IMG/VR virus record: IMGVR_UViG_3300045109_000002
Span: 1-55,239 of that record
DNA: 55,239 nucleotides
Reading direction: 5' to 3' (one strand)
Origin: a virus
Part shown: piece by piece, positions 39,411 through 47,108 of the stretch
Position numbering within the stretch: the stretch's first letter is position 1
How the letters are laid out: every line of letters begins with the position of its first letter
Position numbers and translations under genes: made by a program
The notes under the pieces: model-generated
The model's database searches: none
Told to the model about the DNA's origin: nothing
What the model saw: the letters and a program-made list of their open reading frames with translations, nothing else

Positions 39411-39832
39411 ATGGCGCACCAAGCCTTCTTATTTACCGCCGGGATGGCTCTCCCATCTGGTATGGCACCAGCGATGCCGCTTACCACAAGGCGCTCATGG
39501 AGTGGGCCGAGTCGATGCAGGGGGACCGGCGCGTGGCCCAGACGTTCCTGCCCAACGGCATCTGCGTCTCGACAGTGTGGCTGGGGTTGGACCACTCCTT
39601 TGGGGACGATGGCCCGCCGCTCATCTTCGAGAGCATGGCCTTTGCTGCGTCGGTGAATGTGCACAAGGCTCGGGAGGGCAGCATCTTCACGGCAGACTTC
39701 GAGTACCACGAGGAGCTGGATTGCGAGAGGTATGAGACCGAAGCCCAGGCGGCGGTGGGCCATGTGATGATGTGCCTGAGGTGGTGTCCTGATACGACGA
39801 AACTCTTACCGGAGGTGGCGCATGACCAATGA
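39391..39832 (+). pseudogene. Phage hypothetical-protein family gene with a frame break
   Basis: ATG 39391 starts MTSTLAEWRTKPSY, after which the frame turns into Pro/Arg-rich nonsense. One base later the proper frame continues: YRRDGSPIWYGTSDAAYHKA, then RRVAQTFLPNGICVSTVWLG and PPLIFESMAFA, to a stop at 39832. The pattern (EW start, VSTVWLGxDHxFG, GPPLIFE) is that of a common phage protein of unknown role. Removing one T from TTT at 39432-39434 repairs it. ATG 39497 could start the C-terminal part alone. Confidence 0.6.
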
Positions 39833-40082
39833 GGAGCGTAACAGCGTCATCGAGGAGTGTTACGAGGCGGCCAGAGGTACCCACTTGCTCGACAAAGTAC
39901 ATACGTACCAGCAGTACTGGCGTGGCAGGGCGCAAGCAGCAGAAGATGTGCGCAAGCTGAAACATGATGCTTGCCAGGTCTGCCACGGCACCAAGGGCGG
40001 TGAGCCGGGCAACGAAAACATCGTCGATGGCATGGTGATGTGCGACTATTGCCACGCAGAAAAAGTGCGTCGTGGCCTCTAA
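39822..40082 (+). CDS. Small zinc-ribbon protein
   Basis: 86 residues. A helical N-terminus (NSVIEECYEAARGTHLLDKV) precedes CQVCHGTKGGEPGNENIVDG and CDYCHAEKVRRGL, two CxxCH knuckles. It overlaps genes on both sides by about 11 bases. Probably nucleic-acid or protein binding; family not named. Confidence 0.6.
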   Translation: MTNEERNSVIEECYEAARGTHLLDKVHTYQQYWRGRAQAAEDVRKLKHDACQVCHGTKGGEPGNENIVDGMVMCDYCHAEKVRRGL

Positions 40083-40257
40083 AAGAAGATTGCGCCGCAA
40101 AGCCTGTAGTGGTAAAGTCGCGCACGCCACCAAGGCAGCAGCAATAGCAGCATCTCGGGTTCTGTACCGAAAGAGCGGTGGCTACGTCCAGGCGTATCAT
40201 TGCAAATATTGTTCGATGTGGCACTGTGGACACTGGCGAGCAGGTACGAAATGGTAA
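40072..40257 (+). CDS. Small basic zinc-finger-like protein
   Basis: 61 residues from GTG 40072. KRRLRRKACSGKVAHATKAA is followed by YVQAYHCKYCSMWHCGHWRA, with CxxC and HxxH spacing as in small phage proteins that end in a C-x2-C-x3-H-x2-GH motif. Function unknown. Confidence 0.55.
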   Translation: MASKRRLRRKACSGKVAHATKAAAIAASRVLYRKSGGYVQAYHCKYCSMWHCGHWRAGTKW

Positions 40258-40286
40258 ACAGACGGGATGCGCGAGGAGGTAAGGAC

Positions 40287-40649
40287 ATGAAAGGCAAGCG
40301 CGAACAAGGGCTGCTCATCTGCATGCCCATCGGGAGGTGCCCGGATGGGGAGCACCTTGAAAGGGAATGCTTTGTGTGCCACGGGAAGGTAGGGGTCAAC
40401 CCTGGGACCTTCAAGAGCAAGGGTGTGCCGAGCGATCTGGTGCCTGTCTGCGGAGCCTGTGCCATCGACCTCATCGACAGCGACAGCGAGAAGCATGAGT
40501 TCAGGTTGACCGAGACGCAGCAGGAGTTGGGTAAGGTGCTCAAGGCCCTCAAGGGCGAGAACTGGCCCGAGGCGGCAGTCGAGCATGTGCGCCAGCATCG
40601 GGCGCTCTATGATGCCAGGCCGACGGCGCCGCCGGGGAAGGTGGTTTGA
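40287..40649 (+). CDS. Zinc-binding hypothetical protein
   Basis: 120 residues from ATG 40287 (GAGGAGG upstream). ECFVCHGKVGVNPGTFKSKG, then PVCGACAIDLIDSDSEKHEF form two knuckles. A C-terminal helical part (RLTETQQELGKVLKALKGEN) follows. Function unknown. Confidence 0.6.
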   Translation: MKGKREQGLLICMPIGRCPDGEHLERECFVCHGKVGVNPGTFKSKGVPSDLVPVCGACAIDLIDSDSEKHEFRLTETQQELGKVLKALKGENWPEAAVEHVRQHRALYDARPTAPPGKVV

Positions 40650-40741
40650 CGTGGTTTGTTGGGCAGCAGGAACAGTTTAGCGAGGGGGGACGCGTACAGT
40701 GGCACAGTAACCATGGTGCAGACAAGCAAAGGTGAACAGAC

Positions 40742-41014
40742 ATGACCGACCATAACAAGCTGCGGGACTTTCTTGGCAAGCGCGAAGGGTTGTATCAGGG
40801 CGAGGTGAGCATCAAGGCGAGCGACCTGAACGAGGCTATTGCGGCTGCCGAGAGGTTGCTGGGGGTGCACATCTATCCTGGAGTGCAGGTACAGGGCGAC
40901 CAGAAGCAATGCCTGGCCTTCGCTGAAGATGTGGTCAAGGTGGTGCAGATGTTGCAGAAGCTCTTGGGGGCTATCGTGAACGGCAAGCCGGTGGATATGG
41001 GGGAGGTGAACTGA
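40742..41014 (+). CDS. Hypothetical helical protein
   Basis: 90 residues. VSIKASDLNEAIAAAERLLG, then CLAFAEDVVKVVQMLQKLLG indicate two to three amphipathic helices. Preceded by AAAGGTGA. No family is recognised. Confidence 0.55.
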   Translation: MTDHNKLRDFLGKREGLYQGEVSIKASDLNEAIAAAERLLGVHIYPGVQVQGDQKQCLAFAEDVVKVVQMLQKLLGAIVNGKPVDMGEVN

Positions 41015-41139
41015 TGACGGTGAGGGTCGTCAATGCGTTCGTGAGTGCTGTCAACGGTATGGTGCGAGGAGCGGATACCGCGACGAGCACCTCTTGGTTT
41101 GTGGCGGGCAGGTGCAGCAGGTGTGGCAGGTGCGCATGA
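41014..41139 (+). CDS. Possible 41-residue protein
   Basis: ATG 41014 shares its A with the previous stop (TGATG) and the frame ends in an ATGA overlap with the nuclease gene. Sequence MTVRVVNAFVSAVNGMVRGA, then FVAGRCSRCGRCA with three closely spaced Cys. Coupled junctions favour translation. Function unknown. Confidence 0.4.
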   Translation: MTVRVVNAFVSAVNGMVRGADTATSTSWFVAGRCSRCGRCA

Positions 41140-42446
41140 CTCTCCTCAAGACTGACCGGTCGCGCATCGAGAGGTATGAGAAGTGCGCGCGTCTCAGGTA
41201 TTGGTCTACCGAGTTTGACGGTACTGGGCTTGAACCATCTGACGAGCGGGGTCTCAAGCTGGATGCGCGCATCGGCACAGGGGTGCATGATGGCATCGAG
41301 TTTGCCCTGCGGGGTGAGGTCTTGCTTGCCAACGCGCGGTCTGAAGCGAACCTTGCAGCAACCTTTGGCGCCAACAAGTACCTGAAGGGCATAGCTGACG
41401 ATGGCATCAAGCTGGCTGACCTGCCTGAACAGCAACGCAACGAGGTCTATGAAGGGGCCAACATTGTCACTGCCCTGGTGTATGCATGGGTCAGGGTGCG
41501 CTTGCCTGCCTTGCTCGCCGAGGGCGGCATCCTGGCGGTCGAGCGCGAGATGGATGTGGACTTCACTGTGGGCGATGATGTTGTGAGGTTGATGACCCGG
41601 CCAGACATTGTGTGGCGCCGCAAAAGCGACGCGTCAGTGTTCATCAGGAACCTCAAAACGGTCAGGGAACCGCGCACCGTCTGGCGCGAACAGTGGGCCT
41701 TGGATATGCAGACCTTGACTGAGCCGTTAGCGGTGGACAAGTGGCTTGCCGACGCCACAGCAGCGTCGGAAGGCACACCAGAACGGCTGAAGTTTCCTAT
41801 CAACTATGACGACACGCCTGCGACATGTGCAGGCGTAATCATTGACGGCCTGGTGACCGGGTCAGTCCTCGACTACCCTCGCGGGTCAGGCAAGTTCTAT
41901 CACAACACCCCTTTGCTGTACGCTTGGGTCAAGAAAGGCGATGCGCCCTTTGGTGAGGATGAATTTTATCCTCGCTATGAGTGGACCTGTCAGGCGCCAC
42001 ACAAAATGGCCCGTGGCCGCTGTGAAGGCGGCCGTACCCATTCGCTCAAAGGCGCCCGCAAACAAGCCGTCGCCGACACCTACCCTGGCGGCATTCTCGC
42101 TTGGATTGACCACCTCCTCGAAGAGGACGAGAGCGTCGTCCAGGACCAGATCATCGAGTTGCCTCCCATCATGAGAGCGCCATATGCGATTGAGCGCTGG
42201 AAACGGCAGGTGCTGAACCGAGAGGTGGACATCGCCGCCGCCGCAAGGGTGTGCAACGAGGCAGCACCGGCAAACGACATCCTGCTGGACCGGCACTTTC
42301 CTATGTCCACCGCCTCGGGCAACTGTTTACGGCCTGGTAAATGTTCGATGTTCGACCTATGCTACGGAAGTGCTGCTGCTGACCCTTATGCGGCGAACTA
42401 CCGTACAAGGCGTCCACACCATCCACAGGAGGAGGAATCACAATGA
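41136..42446 (+). CDS. RecB/Cas4-like PD-(D/E)XK protein with Fe-S-type cysteines
   Basis: 436 residues from ATG 41136. The N-terminus SRIERYEKCARLRYWSTEFD and GTGVHDGIEFALRGE fits the first RecB-family motif with its Cys and His. The nuclease core is MTRPDIVWRR followed by VFIRNLKTVREPRTVWREQW. Where the family usually has D/E-x-K, Asn-Leu-Lys is present. Three C-terminal Cys (GNCLRPGKCSMFDLCYG) plus the N-terminal one resemble a 4Fe-4S site. It probably acts in recombination or end processing; activity is uncertain because of the Asn. Confidence 0.7.
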   Translation: MTLLKTDRSRIERYEKCARLRYWSTEFDGTGLEPSDERGLKLDARIGTGVHDGIEFALRGEVLLANARSEANLAATFGANKYLKGIADDGIKLADLPEQQRNEVYEGANIVTALVYAWVRVRLPALLAEGGILAVEREMDVDFTVGDDVVRLMTRPDIVWRRKSDASVFIRNLKTVREPRTVWREQWALDMQTLTEPLAVDKWLADATAASEGTPERLKFPINYDDTPATCAGVIIDGLVTGSVLDYPRGSGKFYHNTPLLYAWVKKGDAPFGEDEFYPRYEWTCQAPHKMARGRCEGGRTHSLKGARKQAVADTYPGGILAWIDHLLEEDESVVQDQIIELPPIMRAPYAIERWKRQVLNREVDIAAAARVCNEAAPANDILLDRHFPMSTASGNCLRPGKCSMFDLCYGSAAADPYAANYRTRRPHHPQEEESQ

Positions 42447-42940
42447 GCAAGCATGCAAAAATCACCGACGACATACGCACCCAAGTCATGCGATTGCGCG
42501 GCCAAGGGACCACCCACCAGGCCATCGCCGACCAGTTGGGTATCTCAAGGGGTGTTGTCGACGGCGTTCTGCGCCGCAAAGGCCAGCCGACGCCCACCTC
42601 CGTCGCCCGCCGCCAGCGCCTTCAGCGTATCCAGGAATTGCGCTCCAGAGGGCTGTCTTATGACGCGATAGGTGCAAAACTGGGCATCGTGGGGGCCACC
42701 GTTGGCTACTACCTCACCAAGACAGCTAAGAACCCTAAGTATCGCAGCGTCGCCGTCAACGGAGGGTCTGCCCGCCAGACTCGCACGCGCAGGCACATCG
42801 CCCCCATTGTGTTGGGGGCCGAGACGACGGTTGCTCAGGTAGACGAGAACCGCATGCGCTCCATCCTCGATTTCGTATGGCTCAACTTGCCTTATGACGA
42901 CAAGCTGAAGGCCATCGAAGCGGTCAGCAACAAGGGGTAA
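42443..42940 (+). CDS. Double helix-turn-helix DNA-binding protein
   Basis: 165 residues. Two HTH units: RTQVMRLRGQGTTHQAIADQ with LGISRGVVDGVLRR, and RIQELRSRGLSYDAIGAKLG with IVGATVGYYLTKTA, each like the Hin/resolvase HTH used in transposases and regulators. The C-terminal third contains RMRSILDFVWLNLPYDDKLK, probably an oligomerisation domain. Likely a transcription regulator or a DNA-organising protein. ATGA overlap with the nuclease gene. Confidence 0.7.
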   Translation: MSKHAKITDDIRTQVMRLRGQGTTHQAIADQLGISRGVVDGVLRRKGQPTPTSVARRQRLQRIQELRSRGLSYDAIGAKLGIVGATVGYYLTKTAKNPKYRSVAVNGGSARQTRTRRHIAPIVLGAETTVAQVDENRMRSILDFVWLNLPYDDKLKAIEAVSNKG

Positions 42941-43009
42941 CAAACGAGTCCCGGCCTGCGCACTTGAAATCGCGCACTCGCAGGTACTCGCACACAAAAA
43001 GGAGAACCA

Positions 43010-43477
43010 ATGATAGATGCTTTGCAGATTGTCCAGAAGTACTTCCCGAGCGTCACCGAGGTCCACGATGCCGACGACGACCTGCTCCTGGAGGTCAACG
43101 CCCAGGACTCCACCGAAGGCAAGTTGAAAGACCACTCACACTGTGCCTTCGCCCGTGCGTGCCAAAAGAAGTTCAAGGCTCGCGGGGTCATCGTGTCGAT
43201 CAACACCGTCTATGTCATCCAAAAGGAAGGTGCCACCCGCTACAAGCTCCCTGAGAGTGTGTCGCGCGAAATCATCTCTTTTGACCGCAAGGGTGGATTC
43301 GCGGAAGGTGAGTACATGCTCAAGGCGCCTCCCAAGTCGAATAGGCTTGGAGCACGGCATGAACGCCCCGACAACCGCACAGGCTCTCACGCAGGCAAGC
43401 GCAAGGGCAAGACGCGCTTCATGCACCTCACCACCGGCATCCGGGCCATGCTCAAGGGCGGAGAGAGGTTGGCCTGA
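43010..43477 (+). CDS. Conserved phage hypothetical protein
   Basis: 155 residues. VTEVHDADDDLLLEVNAQDS, then KDHSHCAFARACQKKFKARG and TRYKLPESVSREIISFDRKG. The combination DHSxCAxAxACK, RYKxPESVSREI and FDR looks like a recurring phage protein of unknown role. AAAAAGGAG upstream of ATG 43010. Basic C-terminus. Confidence 0.65.
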   Translation: MIDALQIVQKYFPSVTEVHDADDDLLLEVNAQDSTEGKLKDHSHCAFARACQKKFKARGVIVSINTVYVIQKEGATRYKLPESVSREIISFDRKGGFAEGEYMLKAPPKSNRLGARHERPDNRTGSHAGKRKGKTRFMHLTTGIRAMLKGGERLA

Positions 43478-43508
43478 GGTTGGTGAGCCTGCACTAAGGA
43501 GAGCACAA

Positions 43509-43823
43509 GTGACCATCCCCGACAAAGAGAAAGAACGCATCCATGAACTCCTCGGCGAATACCACCGCCTCGCCCATGCCATGCAGTCCGGCGTGAAGTG
43601 GGAACAGGAGCACGGGGTGGACGACGGCTCGCCTAAGCACATGCGTGTAGGAATCAACAACGCCATGCGCGACCATGGTTCGCTGGCGGCCCTGTTGATT
43701 CGTAAGGGCATCATCAGCGACCTTGAATACGCCGAAGCCATCGTTGTGGGCATGCGCGAGGAGGTGGCCATGTACGAAAGACGTATCAGCGAGAAGACCG
43801 GCCGGGAGGTGCATTTGGTATGA
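43509..43823 (+). CDS. Hypothetical helical protein
   Basis: 104 residues from GTG 43509 (TAAGGAGAG upstream). Wholly helical: IPDKEKERIHELLGEYHRLA, then SLAALLIRKGIISDLEYAEA. No family is recognised. Overlaps the next gene by ATGA. Confidence 0.6.
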   Translation: MTIPDKEKERIHELLGEYHRLAHAMQSGVKWEQEHGVDDGSPKHMRVGINNAMRDHGSLAALLIRKGIISDLEYAEAIVVGMREEVAMYERRISEKTGREVHLV

Positions 43824-44113
43824 CCATCACCCACGAACATGCTCTCCCCGAGAGCCACTGCCCCTGGTGCGGTTACACGATCGACGCCGTAACCTGCCTC
43901 GACGAACGAGGCAACGAGCACGACAAAATGCCCCAGCCGGGGAACTTGACCGTGTGTGTGAAATGCGCGCACATTTGTGCCTTCGCGGACGACCTGACCT
44001 TGCGTACCCCCACCGACACAGAGCTGGAGAGTATGCCCACCGCCCTCATGCGCCTGCTCTCCAAGGTGCAGGCGGCGGTGCGCTTGGCGAGAGCCAAGGA
44101 GGCACCTCAATGA
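43820..44113 (+). CDS. Zinc-ribbon protein
   Basis: 97 residues. HCPWCGYTIDAVTCLDERGN and LTVCVKCAHICAFADDLTLR give a treble of Cys pairs as in zinc ribbons, followed by a C-terminal helix (TALMRLLSKVQAAVRLARAK). It is coupled on both sides by ATGA overlaps, directly ahead of the sigma factor gene. Possible partner of transcription. Confidence 0.6.
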   Translation: MTITHEHALPESHCPWCGYTIDAVTCLDERGNEHDKMPQPGNLTVCVKCAHICAFADDLTLRTPTDTELESMPTALMRLLSKVQAAVRLARAKEAPQ

Positions 44114-44682
44114 GCGAGTGCCGCTGCCTGTTGGTCGCACCTGAACGCCTGCCCGACGAGATGCTGTGGTCCATGGTGACCAATGGCAGGAAGGATGTAT
44201 GTGAAGGGGCCTTCGACGAAATCCTCAAACGCTACCTCAAATTGGTGCGCCATATCGTGTGGCGCATCCTGCGCAACGTGGTCAACAACCACAGCGACCT
44301 GGACGACGCTGTCCAGAACGTGTTCCTTGAGGTCTTCAGGGCGCGACACAAGTTCGATGCTTCGCGTGGCTCCTTCAAGGTCTGGCTAGTCGGGTATGCC
44401 TACACGCGGACCTTTAACTACCTGAGAGCGCTGGTACGCACCGAGATTCACAGCGCCCACCCCGTGGATGGCGCCTACGAGAGCCACCTCGACAAGCGCA
44501 TCTGGGCCAGGGAATTGTTCGCCATGCTCAACACTCGCCAGAAACAAGCGGTGAAGCTGGTCGCCCTGGCGGGCTTCACCCTGGAAGAAGCCGCGCGGGC
44601 CATGGGCCACACCCTAGCTGCCACCAGGCACTATTGCTACAAAGGACTCGCTAAGTTGCGGGCTACGGAGGCTGTCAAGTGA
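44110..44682 (+). CDS. ECF-like sigma70 family factor
   Basis: 190 residues from ATG 44110. Region 2: FDEILKRYLKLVRHIVWRIL, then HSDLDDAVQNVFLEVFRARH and GSFKVWLVGYAYTRTFNYLR, the helix pattern of sigma region 2.1-2.4 with the DL-DDAVQ-V-F-E motif. Region 4: LNTRQKQAVKLVALAGFTLE, then EAARAMGHTLAATRHYCYKG, a helix-turn-helix. Length is typical of ECF factors. It probably redirects host RNA polymerase to phage promoters. Which promoters is unknown. Confidence 0.8.
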   Translation: MSECRCLLVAPERLPDEMLWSMVTNGRKDVCEGAFDEILKRYLKLVRHIVWRILRNVVNNHSDLDDAVQNVFLEVFRARHKFDASRGSFKVWLVGYAYTRTFNYLRALVRTEIHSAHPVDGAYESHLDKRIWARELFAMLNTRQKQAVKLVALAGFTLEEAARAMGHTLAATRHYCYKGLAKLRATEAVK

Positions 44683-45053
44683 ATCAAGGTCACCTTGAAG
44701 GTCAACAAGCAGGTCAACCTCAGGACATAGCACTAGAACGCATCACCTCGCAGGTACGCATGGAACTGTCGCACATCCTCGACCCGCGCCACGACCGCGA
44801 CCCTGACACCGTGCTGGCCGAGGTCCGCCAAATCTGCAACGTCATGGTCATGGCGGTGAATGCCATGGTCCAGGTGCAGCTTGAAATTGCAGATAATTCT
44901 CTTGACACGAATGCTGCTGCTATGGGATATTCGCGCCCTGCCGCTCAGGAGGACTCGCAAGATGCAGCCCATCAGGACACGCAGGATTCAGGACCTTCAA
45001 CGCCCGCATCCCCAAAGGACCGCAAGCGAACCCGTTCACAGATACCATTGTAA
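44679..45053 (+). CDS. Hypothetical protein following the sigma factor
   Basis: 124 residues from GTG 44679, overlapping the sigma stop (GTGA). ALERITSQVRMELSHILDPR, then VLAEVRQICNVMVMAVNAMV: helical. The last 40 residues are Gln/Asp/Ser/Pro-rich and disordered and overlap the next gene by 92 bases. An anti-sigma role is conceivable but unsupported. Confidence 0.5.
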   Translation: MNQGHLEGQQAGQPQDIALERITSQVRMELSHILDPRHDRDPDTVLAEVRQICNVMVMAVNAMVQVQLEIADNSLDTNAAAMGYSRPAAQEDSQDAAHQDTQDSGPSTPASPKDRKRTRSQIPL

Positions 45054-45210
45054 AGACTGCGGCGCTGAGGCCGTAAGCTACCACATGGAACTGCGGGTGT
45101 CACGTTACCTGGGGAGCGACGATGTGATGCCGACCGAGGTGCATGGCACTGGGCTAGGGACGTGGCGATGCCCTCGTGAGGGTAGAGTGGTGAAGGTGGT
45201 GCGCTCATGA
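44962..45210 (+). CDS. Small zinc-ribbon protein
   Basis: 82 residues from ATG 44962 (CAGGAGG nine bases upstream). A basic N-terminus precedes YHCKDCGAEAVSYHMELRVS and TWRCPREGRVVKVV, giving CxxC and a further Cys. Overlaps both neighbours. Function unknown. Confidence 0.55.
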   Translation: MQPIRTRRIQDLQRPHPQRTASEPVHRYHCKDCGAEAVSYHMELRVSRYLGSDDVMPTEVHGTGLGTWRCPREGRVVKVVRS

Positions 45211-45392
45211 AGTTGCTGGGGACCGGTGAGACGGCACGGTTACTAGGTATCAGTGTCGATGCCGTCCAGCGCTTGTGCATCGCAGGCAAGTTAAAAGCCA
45301 AACGCATCAAGTTCGGCTCCAGCTACCGATGGCGCGTATCGAAACGCGACATTGCCGCGCGCATCAAATGGAAGGCTCGTAGGGCTGCCTAA
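45207..45392 (+). CDS. Excisionase/MerR-type HTH protein
   Basis: 61 residues. MKLLGTGETARLLGISVDAV, QRLCIAGKLKAKRIKFGSSY and RWRVSKRDIAARIK follow the pattern of the small HTH_17 family: TxxETAxLLGIS helix-turn-helix, then L-x-A-x-R-x-G-x-x-RW and the final helix. Probably a DNA-binding regulator. Coupled by ATGA. Confidence 0.75.
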   Translation: MKLLGTGETARLLGISVDAVQRLCIAGKLKAKRIKFGSSYRWRVSKRDIAARIKWKARRAA

Positions 45393-45395
45393 GAC

Positions 45396-46343
45396 ATGGC
45401 CGACCAGGGAAATCCACGACGCATTTCGCTAGGCCCCAAGTGTGACTGTATCTATGGAAAGTCCGGCGCGACCAAGACCACCAACGTGGGGCGCATGGCC
45501 GAATACATCCACGACAAATATGGTGAGAAGACCCGCCTCGTGACGGCAGACCCCGGTGGTTGGCAGTCAATAGAACACCTCGTAGAGGCAGGCATCGTCG
45601 AAGCGTACCAGCTAACCCAGTCTCACAAATTCCCACTCGAATCCATGATGCGCCTATCTCAAGGCTGGTGGCCTGACGCCAACGGCAAGCTGGCGCCAAA
45701 CTCCATGACCGGCATCGGGGGGTTCGCCTTCGAGGGTATGTCCACCTTCTCGACCATGATTATGTCTAACCTGGTCGGCAGACAGGACATTCATATCCCC
45801 GACACGCCCAAGGAATCCTTCGTGAAGGACGAGGAGCTACGTTGGGGCTTCAGCGGACGCGCTCACTTCGGATTTATCCAGCAGCGCATCTACGAGATTG
45901 TCGCCACCTCAAACCACTTGCCCGTACACAAGGTCTTGTGGACCGCCCACGAAACTGATGCTCAGGACGCCACCAAGAAGGCCATCTATGGTCCGTACAT
46001 CATAGGCGCCGCCATGACCGGATTATGCGGCGCTTGGTTCGGTGCCATGTTGCACTTATTCAGTACGCCGCGACAGGTGACCATCGACGACCCGGTGGAC
46101 AAAACTAAAAAAGTGAGCGTGGTGCGTCGCGTCCCAATGATGTACCTACGTGAGCACATCGACCCTGACGACCCTTACAAGGTGCCGTATCTCGCGAAAC
46201 CTAGAGGTCCCTACACCATGTGGGCGGACTGGCCGGACGTGATGCCGCCTGATATGCATTTGTTTTACACCAAACTTGACGACATGGGAGCGCGGGCTAT
46301 CGCTGCCATCCGCGCCAAGCAAGCTCAAGGAGGAACCAAGTGA
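45396..46343 (+). CDS. RecA-like P-loop ATPase, Sak4-like
   Basis: 315 residues. Walker A CIYGKSGATKTTNVGRMAEY near residues 18-37, followed by RLVTADPGGWQSIEHLVEAG, the strand and loop seen after the P-loop in Sak4/RAD55-like phage proteins. VHKVLWTAHETDAQDATKKA may hold the motif 3 region. These ATPases help single-strand annealing together with a phage SSB, a candidate for which lies at 47314. Domain assignment rests on the P-loop and neighbourhood. Confidence 0.65.
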   Translation: MADQGNPRRISLGPKCDCIYGKSGATKTTNVGRMAEYIHDKYGEKTRLVTADPGGWQSIEHLVEAGIVEAYQLTQSHKFPLESMMRLSQGWWPDANGKLAPNSMTGIGGFAFEGMSTFSTMIMSNLVGRQDIHIPDTPKESFVKDEELRWGFSGRAHFGFIQQRIYEIVATSNHLPVHKVLWTAHETDAQDATKKAIYGPYIIGAAMTGLCGAWFGAMLHLFSTPRQVTIDDPVDKTKKVSVVRRVPMMYLREHIDPDDPYKVPYLAKPRGPYTMWADWPDVMPPDMHLFYTKLDDMGARAIAAIRAKQAQGGTK

Positions 46344-46543
46344 GTAGCGCACTAGCAGGAACAAGAGCTAACTACAAATGGTCGCTGATAAGGAAGTGGG
46401 TCACGTTGATGCGGCTGGATGTTGTGGAAGCAGCCACCAAAGAAGCGTTCAAAAAGTATCCGCTTCCCGAGTCCGAAGGTGGGGACAAAAGACGCGGCCC
46501 GGCACTGACCCTGCCGGAATCGTTGCGTAATATCAAACAGTAA
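46340..46543 (+). CDS. Hypothetical small protein
   Basis: 67 residues from GTG 46340, overlapping the previous stop. ANYKWSLIRKWVTLMRLDVV is helical, followed by a disordered part rich in Pro/Glu/Lys. No family is recognised. Confidence 0.5.
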   Translation: MSSALAGTRANYKWSLIRKWVTLMRLDVVEAATKEAFKKYPLPESEGGDKRRGPALTLPESLRNIKQ

Positions 46544-46599
46544 ATATATAGGAGGCCCTTAGGGCGAGGGGGCAGGATGTACGCAAAATGGAGGAACAA

Positions 46600-46830
46600 A
46601 TGAGCGAAGTGTTACGAGGTAAGCTGTTTGAGTATGTCGTGCTTTTTCATCCCAAGCAGACCAGAGAACAGAACGACCGCAACGAAAGCCCGAAGTCGGA
46701 AATTGTCATCAAGCCGACCCAAGTGCTGGCGACCAGCGAAGCGCAAGTGTCTATCCTGGCGGCCAAGGCCATCCCCGATACGCACCTTGACCACTTGGAG
46801 GACATCGAGATCGCTGTCCGCCCTTTCTAG
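46600..46830 (+). CDS. Conserved phage protein, upstream frame of a frameshift pair
   Basis: 76 residues from ATG 46600 (GGAGG, five bases upstream). MSEVLRGKLFEYVVLFHPKQ, then SEIVIKPTQVLATSEAQVSI and DIEIAVRPF. The ending VRPF before the stop is typical of this small phage family, so the short product is probably functional. Its last codons include the slippery heptamer CCCTTTC, and a -1 shift would join it to the frame 46827..47108. Confidence 0.65.
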   Translation: MSEVLRGKLFEYVVLFHPKQTREQNDRNESPKSEIVIKPTQVLATSEAQVSILAAKAIPDTHLDHLEDIEIAVRPF

Positions 46831-46888
46831 CACCGCGCGCTGGTGCTGGTGTCGGCTCCGCGTCAAGCTCAGGCGCAAGCGCACCAGC
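46821..46888 (+). promoter_or_regulatory. Programmed -1 ribosomal frameshift signal
   Basis: The zero frame reads CGC-CCT-TTC-TAG, so the heptamer is C_CCT_TTC (46821-46827), a canonical X_XXY_YYZ slippery site directly before the stop. Eleven bases downstream an 8-bp perfect stem can form: GCTGGTGC (46839-46846) with GCACCAGC (46881-46888). A competing smaller hairpin is GCACC/GGTGC (46830-46846). Confidence 0.6.
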
Positions 46889-47108
46889 AAAAAGGCCAGC
46901 CGCGACGGTGCGCCGAAGTGACTTGAGCAGGGAGCTGGAGGAGTACAAGAAGTTAAGCGCTATAGGTGGTGCGCCGTGGGCTGGCGCCGCTACTATGACT
47001 GGTAACAGCACCAGCTTCACCAGTTCACCGTCGGTGACTTTCAGCAACACGTCGACTTCCAATGTCTACAATGCAGCCGCAGTGCTGCGGAAAGGGGCCA
47101 TCAAGTGA
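46827..47108 (+). CDS. -1 frame extension (Ala/Ser-rich linker and C-terminal domain)
   Basis: An open frame of 93 codons that lacks any ATG with SD at its head; the first possible start is GTG 46908 without SD. From the slippery site it reads LAPRAGAGVGSASSSGASAP, a flexible linker, then VRRSDLSRELEEYKKLSAIG and a Ser/Thr/Asn-rich end. Fused to the 76-residue upstream product it would give about 169 residues. Independent translation from GTG 46908 (66 residues) is the alternative. Confidence 0.55.
   Translation, partial: LAPRAGAGVGSASSSGASAPAKRPAATVRRSDLSRELEEYKKLSAIGGAPWAGAATMTGNSTSFTSSPSVTFSNTSTSNVYNAAAVLRKGAIK

Noticed and set aside
46577-46580. Anti-CRISPR or toxin-antitoxin identity for small genes
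   Set aside because: No sequence hallmark supports such naming; small unknown genes are left as hypothetical.
46577-46603. Eight-residue frame before the frameshift gene
   Set aside because: Too short and without partner; likely chance, although it ends in an ATGA overlap.
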